From an uncultured Bacteroidia bacterium (GTDB lineage Bacteria; Bacteroidota; Bacteroidia; Bacteroidales; UBA932), in assembly GCA_902773925.1 (NCBI GenBank), contig CACYGI010000001.1, positions 310,001 through 374,000 on the forward strand: DNA of 64,000 nt. Reading direction: 5' to 3'. The position numbers and the translations under genes were made by a program. Of this stretch, positions 41,512 through 49,325 are shown one piece after another; the first letter of the stretch is position 1; the number at the start of each line of letters is the position of its first letter. Below the pieces are notes generated by a model. It searched no databases. It saw only the letters and a list, made by a program, of their open reading frames with translations, and was not told the origin of the DNA.

Positions 41512-42933
41512 TTAGTTCATATAGTCCCAGGCGGGGAGCTGAATCGGCTTGGTGCCGAGAGCCTTGATGGCCTGAGGGCTGGTGATGTACTGACGGTGCA
41601 GCACGATGCGGAACAGATATGCATCGAACCATTCGTTGGTCAGGATCATATAGCCGTTGTGGCAGCTCTTCGGGCCCCAGCTGTTCTCGAACATCCACTT
41701 GACCGGCTTGTCATTCTCGTCGGTATCGCAGGCTACGAGCAGCATTGCGTGTGACGAACCGCTCTGGCGGGTAAGGATGCGGGCCTTCTTGTCCATATTG
41801 AGAGTGATGCCGAAGAGGGACTCATAGTCGTACTGGTCCAGGTCGAGGATACCGGTCTCGCGGTTGCTGTACTTGCCGACGTCGCTCGAAGTATAGACGG
41901 GGTTGTTGTCCTTGATGGAAGCCAGGGCAGCGTCACGGATCTCATCCATAGGGAGGTTGAGGTAGGTCCAGTTGACGCCCTCCATGGTGTTGCGGTAGCT
42001 TGCGATCTCATATACCTGGTAGTAGGGACGGGTAGGGTCGTTCATTACCATAACCATATCAGCGCTGTTGTACTGGCTCGGGGGAACGATGCTGTGATAG
42101 AATTCTAGCGGGGTGGAAGTGACGGTGTGGACCTCGCCCTTGGTGTCCTTGTAGCGCCAGGTAAACTCCTCCGGAGGATTGCCCAGGCAGAGCGCCAGGA
42201 TGCGATAGACTTCCTTCATAATCTGGATCTTCTGCTTGCGGAGGTCGCGCAGCTTTGCTCCTGCCGCAGCGGCTTCGCGGAGCTCCCAGCCGCCGGTGCG
42301 AAGCTTCTCGTTGAGGATGGAGCGCATCTGCGAGGTATTGTTGGACTGCTCGGTCTCCGGCATCACATCAGCCGGCACCGCGCCGTATTTCTCCGCCAGG
42401 TTGATGAAGAGATTCCAGACGCCGCCGTCACCGACAGGGCTCTTGAAGTAGAAAGCCACTTCGCGGTCGTCCATATCCTTGTCTGCGGTGTTGATGACAT
42501 TCTCGAGGAAGAGGTTGGATTTCTCGAACAGGTCCCAGAAGGAATTGTAGTTCTGTGAGAAATAGAATTCCTTTACGCCGAACTTTTTGGCTGCGATGGT
42601 ACGGATCTCGTTCTGCGAGCAGAACAGCCAGCAGCGGCCGGAGCTGAGCTGGTTGGTGATGCCGCGCACGTCGGTCTTGTACTTGAAATAATCATCCAGC
42701 TTGCCGATGGCATCGCGGCTGTATGCAAACTGCGTGATGCCCTTGTTGTTGGTGAGGATGTTCTGCAGGGCCGTGGTCGGGCCGTCCAGGACGAAGCTCT
42801 TCTGAATCTCGGAGATGTCCTCCTTTGAGAGAGAGCCGCTGGTGTTTTTGGTGATGTCGCTCTTGCTGATGGTCTGCGCGTTTGCGCCAAAGCAGACGAG
42901 GAGAGCCGTCGCAAGGATCAGAAACTTTTTCAT
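41512..42933 (-). CDS. Exported bleomycin-hydrolase-like C1 peptidase
   Basis: A 473-residue papain-fold peptidase of the C1B type. A signal peptide (MKKFLILATALLVCFGANAQ) precedes the catalytic domain. QLSSGRCWLFCSQN gives Gln95 and catalytic Cys101, GSSHAMLLVACD the histidine and FENSWGPKSCHNGY the asparagine. Cytosolic homologues act as aminopeptidase C; here the signal peptide sends it to the periplasm. It follows the Xaa-Pro aminopeptidase gene by 12 bases. Confidence 0.9.
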   Translation of the reverse strand: MKKFLILATALLVCFGANAQTISKSDITKNTSGSLSKEDISEIQKSFVLDGPTTALQNILTNNKGITQFAYSRDAIGKLDDYFKYKTDVRGITNQLSSGRCWLFCSQNEIRTIAAKKFGVKEFYFSQNYNSFWDLFEKSNLFLENVINTADKDMDDREVAFYFKSPVGDGGVWNLFINLAEKYGAVPADVMPETEQSNNTSQMRSILNEKLRTGGWELREAAAAGAKLRDLRKQKIQIMKEVYRILALCLGNPPEEFTWRYKDTKGEVHTVTSTPLEFYHSIVPPSQYNSADMVMVMNDPTRPYYQVYEIASYRNTMEGVNWTYLNLPMDEIRDAALASIKDNNPVYTSSDVGKYSNRETGILDLDQYDYESLFGITLNMDKKARILTRQSGSSHAMLLVACDTDENDKPVKWMFENSWGPKSCHNGYMILTNEWFDAYLFRIVLHRQYITSPQAIKALGTKPIQLPAWDYMN

Positions 42934-42945
42934 AAATATCCGGTT

Positions 42946-44346
42946 TTAATTGTTTTTCATTGCTTCTTCGACCTCTTCGACCGTTATCGGGAGGCGCTTC
43001 GTGCCAAGCAGGCGGGCGCCCTTTTCGGTGATGAGCACGTCGTCCTCGAGGCGGATGCCGCCGAAGTCGTAGTATGCCTCAAGCTTGCCGAAGTTGATGT
43101 ACTGGGCGTTGGTGCCTTCCTTCTTCCACTTCTCGATAAGGGCGGGGATGAAATAGATGCCGGGCTCGTCGGTAATGACCTGACCGGGCTCCAGGAGACG
43201 GGCCATGCGCAGCGAACCGAGTCCGAGCTGCTTTGCACGCTCCTGTCCGGGACCGTAACCGACGTTGTTCTCGCCGAGATCTTCCATATCGTGCACGTCA
43301 AGGCCCATATTGTGTCCCAGTCCGTGAGGCATGAAGAGACCCTGGACGCCGGCGGCGCACATCTCGTCGATGTCTCCGTGGATCAGGCCGAGATTGCTCA
43401 GACCCTGGAGGATGATCTTCGATGCTCCGAGGTGGACGTCCTTGTAAGTGATACCGGGACGGGCCATATCGAGTGCGAAATTATTGGCTGTCGATACTAT
43501 TGTATAAACATCCTTCTGCTTCTGCGTGAACTTGCCGCCGCAGGGCCACGTGCGCGTGAAATCGGATGCGTAGTGCGAAGCGATCTCGGCTCCGGCGTCG
43601 ATGACGCAGAGCTTACCGTCGGTCAGGATGCCGTCGTGGTTGTGGTTGTGCAACGTCTCGCCGTGCTGCGAAAGGATGGTGGCGAAGGAAGTCATATAAC
43701 CGCCTCCGATGCAGACTCCCTCCATCACGCCTACGAGCTCCTGCTCGACCATACCCGGCTTCATCATCTGCATCGCGGTATAGTGCATCGCATAACCCAG
43801 GTCGCAGGCGCGCTCGATCTGCTCAATCTCGCAGGGCTCCTTGATGAGGCGCTGGCTGACCACGCCGAGGATGAAATCCAGGCTTGCAGCCTGCTTGAGC
43901 TCCTCGAACGGGATGCCCAGCATCTTGTGGAGCATTATCTTGTTGTGGTCGCGGTAGGGAGGCAGGAAATGTACCTTGCGACCCTTTGCCACGGCTGCCT
44001 TTAGGCAGTCCTCCAACTTGGAAAGAGGCTGGGTATGGGCGACTCCGACTCGTGCGGCCTCATCCCTGAGCAGCGGCTGGGGACCCATCCAGATGATATC
44101 GTCGATATCGACGTCATCTCCGAAAATGGTCTCTTCGCCCGTCTCCAGATCTATGATGGCTGCCAGATCGGGCTTGTCCAGCCCGAAATAATACAGGAAC
44201 GTGCTGTCCTGGCGGAAGAGGTACTGGTTGTTGGGGTAGTTGCAGCTGGACTCGTTGTTGCCCAGAAAGAGCAGAACGCCTTCGCCGACTGACTTTTTAA
44301 GCTTCTCGCGGCGGGAAATATAGGTGGTTTTTTCGAAGAGAAACAT
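42946..44346 (-). CDS. pepP: Xaa-Pro aminopeptidase (M24B)
   Basis: A 466-residue protein with an N-terminal AMP_N domain and a C-terminal pita-bread metallopeptidase domain. Metal ligands are visible in VIDAGAEIASHYASDFTRTW (two Asp), MPHGLGHNMGLDVHD (His), TDEPGIYFIP (Glu) and GGIRLEDDVLI (Glu). It removes an N-terminal residue before proline; no signal peptide is seen, so it is cytosolic. The start lies only 7 bases from a -7 box that sits inside a 24-base palindrome, so regulation at this promoter is likely. Confidence 0.92.
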   Translation of the reverse strand: MFLFEKTTYISRREKLKKSVGEGVLLFLGNNESSCNYPNNQYLFRQDSTFLYYFGLDKPDLAAIIDLETGEETIFGDDVDIDDIIWMGPQPLLRDEAARVGVAHTQPLSKLEDCLKAAVAKGRKVHFLPPYRDHNKIMLHKMLGIPFEELKQAASLDFILGVVSQRLIKEPCEIEQIERACDLGYAMHYTAMQMMKPGMVEQELVGVMEGVCIGGGYMTSFATILSQHGETLHNHNHDGILTDGKLCVIDAGAEIASHYASDFTRTWPCGGKFTQKQKDVYTIVSTANNFALDMARPGITYKDVHLGASKIILQGLSNLGLIHGDIDEMCAAGVQGLFMPHGLGHNMGLDVHDMEDLGENNVGYGPGQERAKQLGLGSLRMARLLEPGQVITDEPGIYFIPALIEKWKKEGTNAQYINFGKLEAYYDFGGIRLEDDVLITEKGARLLGTKRLPITVEEVEEAMKNN

Positions 44347-44349
44347 AAC

Positions 44350-44373
44350 TTTACAAATCTATAGACTTGTAAA
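44350..44373. promoter_or_regulatory. 24-base near-perfect palindrome over the pepP promoter
   Basis: Half-sites TTTACAA and TTGTAAA flank TCTATAGA, with one mismatched pair over 24 bases. The palindrome contains the minus-strand -7 box TAGATTTG (44354-44361) and ends four bases before the pepP ATG. It is AT-rich with no T-run, so it looks like an operator for a dimeric regulator rather than a terminator. Confidence 0.55.
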
Positions 44374-44374
44374 A

Positions 44375-45400
44375 TTAAACATTTTTTCGAATAAATGCGG
44401 AAAATCTTTCCGCTTCGTCTTCGTCGATAAAACAGGTCGATACCGGAATATAGAACAGGCGCTCCTTCACCCAGGGTGAAATACCCTGCACGTGGAGCAG
44501 GCGGCAGGCGTCTTTTTCGGTGGTCAGCAGCAGCGAGGTGGGGTTGCGGCGCGAAAACCGTTCGATCGAACGGATATCGGCGCGGGTGAAGCGGTGATGG
44601 TCGCCGAAGGTGCGGTGCCTCACCTGATCGAAATCCTTGTAAAGATAGAGTTGAAGCGGCTTTGGATTAGCAATGCCGGAGAAGAGGAACACGCGTTTGG
44701 AGTATGTGTAGCGCGGATCGCCTTCGGCAAATACGGCTTTCATCCGCTGATAGCAGAGGGTCGCGAAAAACAGCTCCTGATCCTCCCTCAGATGGAGCCT
44801 GCGGCGGATCTCGTCACGCCGGATTTCTTCGACATAAGCGGGACATTTGGTAATGATCAGGGCATCGGCACGCGCGACCTGCGAGGGAAGGTCACGAAGT
44901 CGGCCCAGGGGCAGCAGCTCATCCTTCCACAGCGGCCTGCTCCAGCTGCTGAGCAGGATATTGACTTTAGGCCGGATGCTGCGATGCTGGAATCCGTCGT
45001 CGAGCAGTATCACATCCGGGCGTTCGTCCAGAGACAGAAGCCTGTCGATGCCACGGGCCCGCCGCCGGTCCACGGCGACCGTTATCTCGGGATATTTGCG
45101 CTTGATCTGCAACGGCTCGTCTCCGACTTCGTCGGCGGTACTATCCACGCTGACTGTCCGGAATCCCGTCGAGCGGCGCCGGTACCCGCGCGAAAGCACT
45201 GCGACGCGTTTATCTTCCTTCAGCAGACTGCAGAGCAGCTCCGTCACCGGTGTTTTACCGGTGCCTCCGGCGGCGATATTGCCTACGCAGATGACCGGCA
45301 CGTCCCACTTGCGCGAGCGTAACAGACCGCGGTCATAGGCCCGGTGCCGAAGATGCAGCGTCAGCCAGTACGGAAAAAGGATGAATTGGCTTAATCTCAT
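44375..45400 (-). CDS. lpxK: Tetraacyldisaccharide 4'-kinase
   Basis: A 341-residue membrane-associated kinase that adds the 4'-phosphate to the lipid A precursor. The P-loop is VGNIAAGGTGKTPVTELL, preceded by a short membrane-binding helix and RSRKWDVPVICVGN. The ATG at 45398-45400 is chosen over the TTG at 45406 because it overlaps the dusB stop as ATGA. DVILLDDGFQHRSIRPKVNI is the usual DDGFQH motif with the catalytic Asp. Length is normal. Confidence 0.94.
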   Translation of the reverse strand: MRLSQFILFPYWLTLHLRHRAYDRGLLRSRKWDVPVICVGNIAAGGTGKTPVTELLCSLLKEDKRVAVLSRGYRRRSTGFRTVSVDSTADEVGDEPLQIKRKYPEITVAVDRRRARGIDRLLSLDERPDVILLDDGFQHRSIRPKVNILLSSWSRPLWKDELLPLGRLRDLPSQVARADALIITKCPAYVEEIRRDEIRRRLHLREDQELFFATLCYQRMKAVFAEGDPRYTYSKRVFLFSGIANPKPLQLYLYKDFDQVRHRTFGDHHRFTRADIRSIERFSRRNPTSLLLTTEKDACRLLHVQGISPWVKERLFYIPVSTCFIDEDEAERFSAFIRKNV

Positions 45401-46371
45401 CCCCAACGCTCTCCTATGTAGTCTATGACGCCGAAAAGCTCCTGGGGATCGTCCGTGGTCACCAGGCGCAGCCGCGTCTCACGGAAGTTGTCAAGTCCCT
45501 TGAAATAGCTCGACAGGTGGCGCCGCATCTCCAGCACCCCGACTCTCGGACCCTTGACTTCCAGGGATTTGGCAAGATGCCTGCGGGCCAGCTCGACGCG
45601 CTCCGCCACGCTCATCGGCGGAAGCAGCTCTCCGGTATCAAGATAATGGCGCACGTCGCGGAATATCCACGGATGCCCGAAACTTGCCCGGCCAATCATT
45701 ATGCCGTCCACGCCGTAGCGCTCGAACGCTTCGCGGGCCTGCTCCGGAGTGGTGATGTCACCATTGCCGATGATGGGAATGCGCATCCTCGGATTGGCCT
45801 TCACCTCGCCGATAAGAGTCCAGTCGGCTTCTCCGCGATAAAGCTGGCTGCGGGTGCGCCCGTGGATGGTAAGGGCAGCGATGCCGGCATCCTGCAGCCG
45901 TTCGGCCAGCGGCACGATGATCTTGCTCTCCTCGTCCCAGCCCAGGCGCGTCTTGACGGTCACGGGCAGGTGGACCGCCTCCACCACGCGGCGGGTGATC
46001 TCGACCATCTTGTCGGGTTCGCGCATCATCCCGCTGCCCGCGCCGCGACGGGCGATCTTGTTGACGGGGCACCCGAAATTGATATCGATGAAATCGGGAC
46101 CCGCCTGCTCGGCGCGGATCGCGGCATCTACCATCGCCTCGGGGATATGTCCGTAGATCTGGATGCCGATAGGCCGCTCATAGTCATAGACCTGCATCTT
46201 GGCGATGGTCTTGGCCGAATCGCGGATAAGTCCGTCGGACGAAATGAACTCGGTATAAAGCACGTCCGCGCCGAATTCCTTGCAGACGAAGCGGAACGAA
46301 GCGTCCGTCACGTCTTCCATCGGAGCCAGCAGCAGAGGCCTTTCGCGGAGAGAGATGTGCCCTATATTCAT
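45397..46371 (-). CDS. dusB: tRNA-dihydrouridine synthase
   Basis: A 324-residue FMN-dependent TIM-barrel enzyme. The N-terminus reads RPLLLAPMEDVTDASFR, and PDFIDINFGCPVNKIARRGA contains the catalytic Cys. Further matches are VTVKTRLGWDEES and IPIIGNGDITT. It reduces uridine in the tRNA D-loop. The ATG at 46369-46371 is used; an earlier in-frame start overlaps the promoter boxes. It is the first gene of a pair with lpxK. Confidence 0.94.
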   Translation of the reverse strand: MNIGHISLRERPLLLAPMEDVTDASFRFVCKEFGADVLYTEFISSDGLIRDSAKTIAKMQVYDYERPIGIQIYGHIPEAMVDAAIRAEQAGPDFIDINFGCPVNKIARRGAGSGMMREPDKMVEITRRVVEAVHLPVTVKTRLGWDEESKIIVPLAERLQDAGIAALTIHGRTRSQLYRGEADWTLIGEVKANPRMRIPIIGNGDITTPEQAREAFERYGVDGIMIGRASFGHPWIFRDVRHYLDTGELLPPMSVAERVELARRHLAKSLEVKGPRVGVLEMRRHLSSYFKGLDNFRETRLRLVTTDDPQELFGVIDYIGERWG

Positions 46372-46380
46372 TTTTTCGCT

Positions 46381-46409
46381 TTTGCTCTGCAAAAATAATA
46401 GTATCTTTG
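46381..46409 (+). promoter_or_regulatory. Promoter of the DUF456 gene
   Basis: TTTG (46381-46384), a 17-base spacer and TATCTTTG (46402-46409). Its -7 box lies 4 bases from that of the divergent dusB promoter. Confidence 0.6.
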
Positions 46410-46420
46410 GCTTTCCCAAA
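46390..46420 (-). promoter_or_regulatory. Promoter of dusB-lpxK
   Basis: On the minus strand TTTG (46417-46420), a 19-base spacer and TATTTTTG (46390-46397). It overlaps the plus-strand promoter almost fully. Confidence 0.65.
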
Positions 46421-46433
46421 AACAAAAATCAAA

Positions 46434-46913
46434 ATGGTCTGGACTGACATATTGGCAATAATACTCGGACTTGCAGGCCTCGTCGGGTGCATTCTGCCGG
46501 TCATTCCGGGTCCGCCGCTGAGCTGGGCCGGCCTTCTGGTGCTGTTTCTGACTCACCAGGGCGCGATAAGCACCACCGGACTGCTGATCTGGCTTGCGGT
46601 GACGATTGTCGTGACCGTTCTGGATTATGTGGTGCCTTCGTGGATGACCCGCGCCACTGGCGGATCGAAGGCTGCGGGACGCGGAGCATTGATAGGCTCG
46701 ATTGTCGGACTGCTGCTGTTTGCTCCCTGGGGTATAATAGTCGGCCCGTTCGCAGGCGCGCTGATCGCCGAACTGCTCTTCGCGCGCAAGGATTTCGGAG
46801 GTTCGGTCATATCCGCCCTCGGAGCATTCCTCGGATTTATCTCCAGCACAATAGTAAAACTCATAATATCAGGTATCATTTTATACAAAATATTGAGTTG
46901 CGTAGTTGGCTGA
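46434..46913 (+). CDS. DUF456 family membrane protein
   Basis: A 159-residue protein with four or five hydrophobic helices and the DUF456 pattern: GLVGCILPVIPGPPLSWAGL near the start, LDYVVPSWMTRATGGSKAAG in the middle and PFAGALIAELLFARKDFGGS later. The function of the family is not known to me. The ATG at 46434 is used; a TTG start at 46407 would lie inside the promoter. A terminator follows at 46942. Confidence 0.85.
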   Translation: MVWTDILAIILGLAGLVGCILPVIPGPPLSWAGLLVLFLTHQGAISTTGLLIWLAVTIVVTVLDYVVPSWMTRATGGSKAAGRGALIGSIVGLLLFAPWGIIVGPFAGALIAELLFARKDFGGSVISALGAFLGFISSTIVKLIISGIILYKILSCVVG

Positions 46914-46941
46914 TGGCTTGAAATTTGTTGAGACCGTGCGA

Positions 46942-46964
46942 CCCCTCGCGCGTTGAGGGGTTTA
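46942..46964 (+). terminator. Terminator after the DUF456 gene
   Basis: CCCCTC pairs with GAGGGG around a seven-base loop, followed by TTTAGTT. It separates the DUF456 gene from the efflux operon. Confidence 0.6.
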
Positions 46965-46986
46965 GTTAGAAATATATATTGTTCTT

Positions 46987-48294
46987 ATGCGATACAGACT
47001 GATTACGATAGCCGTTCTGGCTATTATGCTGAATGCCGCGCCGGTTGCTTTTGCGCAACCGCAACCGCAGCAGCAGCAACACCTGCAGCTGAGCCTTGTC
47101 CAGGCGCAGGATTATGCCTCCCTGCACAATGCCACGCTTCAAAATGCGTCGCTCGACGTTCGCCGCGCAGAGGCTGCCAAGTGGAAATCCATCGCTTCGC
47201 TGCTGCCCCAGATCAGCGCGGGCGTCGATTATTCCAACTATTTCGGTTACCAGATGGATCTGGGAATGATGAAGATCGCGATGCCGCCCTATGCCTCGCT
47301 CGGCGTTACCACGGCCATCGGCCTGAGCGGTGCTTCGATCATCGGCATCGGGATTGCCGACATTTCCAAAAGGATGGCTGACATCACCCGCGAGAATACC
47401 GAGCAGCAGGTGCGCGACCAGGTCAAGGTGCTCTATTATTCGGCGCTTGTGACCGAAGAGACCATCCGCGTGCTGGAAGAAAACCTCGCCAGCCTGCGCA
47501 CGCTGCACGATATGTCGCAGCGTTCGGTTGAGGTCGGCGTGGCCGAGCAGACTTCCGCAGACCAGCTGAAGGTCCAGGTCGGCATGATGGAAAATACCAT
47601 CTCCGCCACCCGCCGTTCGCTCGAAATGATTTACAACACCCTCCGCCTGCAGCTCAATATCGGTACCGAAACCGAAGTCAAGCTCACCCAGAGTCTTGAT
47701 GAGCTGGTCAACCTGGCTTCGGCCGAGGCGCTTCTGGCCGAGGAGTTTGACATCGAAGACAACCGCGACTACCGCCTGCTCAAGGAGAGCACGGAGCTGG
47801 CCCGCCGCCAGATAGCCCTGACGGGCTGGAGCAACGGCCCGACGGTCAGCATTTTCCATCAGTACAATACTCGCAAATATTTCAGCGACGAGGCCACGAT
47901 GAATATGACCCCGCCCAATATGCTCGGCATTTCCCTCAAGGTGCCCCTGTTTACCTCCGGCGTCAATACGATGTCGGTCCGCGACGCGCGTCTTTCGTAC
48001 CAGAAGCAGCTCAACACGCTTGAGAGCACGGCCCTTTCGATGAAGGTGCAGTACCACCAGCTGGTCTGGAACTTGCGTTCCGCCCTGGAGAGTTATTACA
48101 CCCAGAAGGAAAATGTCGAAGTGGCGCAGAGCATCTTCGACAACATCGCCGGCAAGTATGAATACGGCGTCGCCTCGAGCCTCGAGCTCACCAATGCCGG
48201 GACCACGCTCCTGACGGCCCGCAGCAGCTACGTGCAGGCCCTGATGGACATCGTCAACGCACAGATTTCACTCGAACAACTCCTGAATAAATAG
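46987..48294 (+). CDS. TolC-family outer-membrane efflux protein
   Basis: A 435-residue protein with a signal peptide (LITIAVLAIMLNAAPVAFAQ) and the two TolC-type repeats: LSLVQAQDYASLHNATLQNA at the start and the helical hairpin VLYYSALVTEETIRVLEENL. The C-terminal half repeats the pattern (YGVASSLELTNAGTTLLTAR). It forms the outer-membrane channel of the pump encoded next. The adaptor gene starts 8 bases downstream. Confidence 0.93.
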   Translation: MRYRLITIAVLAIMLNAAPVAFAQPQPQQQQHLQLSLVQAQDYASLHNATLQNASLDVRRAEAAKWKSIASLLPQISAGVDYSNYFGYQMDLGMMKIAMPPYASLGVTTAIGLSGASIIGIGIADISKRMADITRENTEQQVRDQVKVLYYSALVTEETIRVLEENLASLRTLHDMSQRSVEVGVAEQTSADQLKVQVGMMENTISATRRSLEMIYNTLRLQLNIGTETEVKLTQSLDELVNLASAEALLAEEFDIEDNRDYRLLKESTELARRQIALTGWSNGPTVSIFHQYNTRKYFSDEATMNMTPPNMLGISLKVPLFTSGVNTMSVRDARLSYQKQLNTLESTALSMKVQYHQLVWNLRSALESYYTQKENVEVAQSIFDNIAGKYEYGVASSLELTNAGTTLLTARSSYVQALMDIVNAQISLEQLLNK

Positions 48295-48302
48295 TTACAT
48301 CC

Positions 48303-49322
48303 ATGAAATACAATCACCTTATCATCTTTACAGTTGCCGCCCTTCTGGCTTCGGGCTGCGGTAACAGCAGCCAGCAGCAGGTGCAGCAGGCAGAGCGCGA
48401 AGAGCTGGTGGAGGTCACGGTCCTTCATCCCAGCGAGATCACCCGCACGCTCGACGTTTCAACCAACCTTCTGGGATACCAGACAGTCAATGTCGCCCCT
48501 TCGGTGACGGGCCGTATCGAGCATATTTTCGTGGATGTGGGAAGCAATGTCCGTCAGGGCGATATGCTCGTCCGTATGGACCAGAACCAGTACAATACCA
48601 CGAAGCTCACGCATGCCAACCTGCAGGTAGAGTTCCAGCGTATGGAGGCTCTGCACCAGAGCGGCTCGGTCTCGCAGCAGGCCTATGACCAGACCCGGCT
48701 GAGCTATGAGCAGACCAGCGAAAGCCTCGCATTTTTGGAGAAAAACACTTTCGTGCGCGCTCCCTTTTCGGGCGTCATCTCGGCCAAGAACTATGAGGAC
48801 GGCGAGCTCTACGGCGGCCAGGCCATCCTGGTGCTGACGCAGATTGCCACCCTCAAGGCGCTGATAGCCATTCCGGAGGGTTATTATCCGCAGGTAAGCC
48901 GCGGGATGAAGGTCGATATCCACAGCGATATCTATCCCGACCAGATATTCCCGGCAACGGTCGAGACGGTCTATCCGACGGTCGATCCGGCAACGCATAC
49001 CTTCCAGGTGAAGCTCCGCATCCCCAACGGCAGCCTGCGCCTGCGCCCCGGTATGTATGTCCGCACGCAGCTTGCGCTGGGCAACGACACCGCGATGATA
49101 GTGCCTTATTCGGCGGTCCAGAAGCTTACCGGCAGCAACGACCGGTATGTTATGCTGGATGACGGCGGTGTCGCAAAGCGCGTCTTCGTGACCCTCGGAC
49201 AGCGTTTCGACGAGAATATCGAGATACTCGGCGGCAGCCTCTCGGAGGGAGACCGCCTCGTGACGGTAGGTCAGGCAAGACTGGTGGACGGATCGAAACT
49301 TAAAATCACGCAGGAGAAATAA
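48303..49322 (+). CDS. RND efflux periplasmic adaptor (membrane fusion protein)
   Basis: A 339-residue protein with a lipoprotein-type N-terminus (FTVAALLASGCGNSS, Cys19), a lipoyl/barrel-sandwich domain (VTGRIEHIFVDVGSNVRQGD), a coiled-coil hairpin (EFQRMEALHQSGSVSQQAYD) and a beta-barrel domain. This fits the HlyD/AcrA adaptors that link the inner-membrane pump to TolC. It lies between the tolC-like and RND genes (3-base gap). Confidence 0.93.
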   Translation: MKYNHLIIFTVAALLASGCGNSSQQQVQQAEREELVEVTVLHPSEITRTLDVSTNLLGYQTVNVAPSVTGRIEHIFVDVGSNVRQGDMLVRMDQNQYNTTKLTHANLQVEFQRMEALHQSGSVSQQAYDQTRLSYEQTSESLAFLEKNTFVRAPFSGVISAKNYEDGELYGGQAILVLTQIATLKALIAIPEGYYPQVSRGMKVDIHSDIYPDQIFPATVETVYPTVDPATHTFQVKLRIPNGSLRLRPGMYVRTQLALGNDTAMIVPYSAVQKLTGSNDRYVMLDDGGVAKRVFVTLGQRFDENIEILGGSLSEGDRLVTVGQARLVDGSKLKITQEK

Positions 49323-49325
49323 GCG

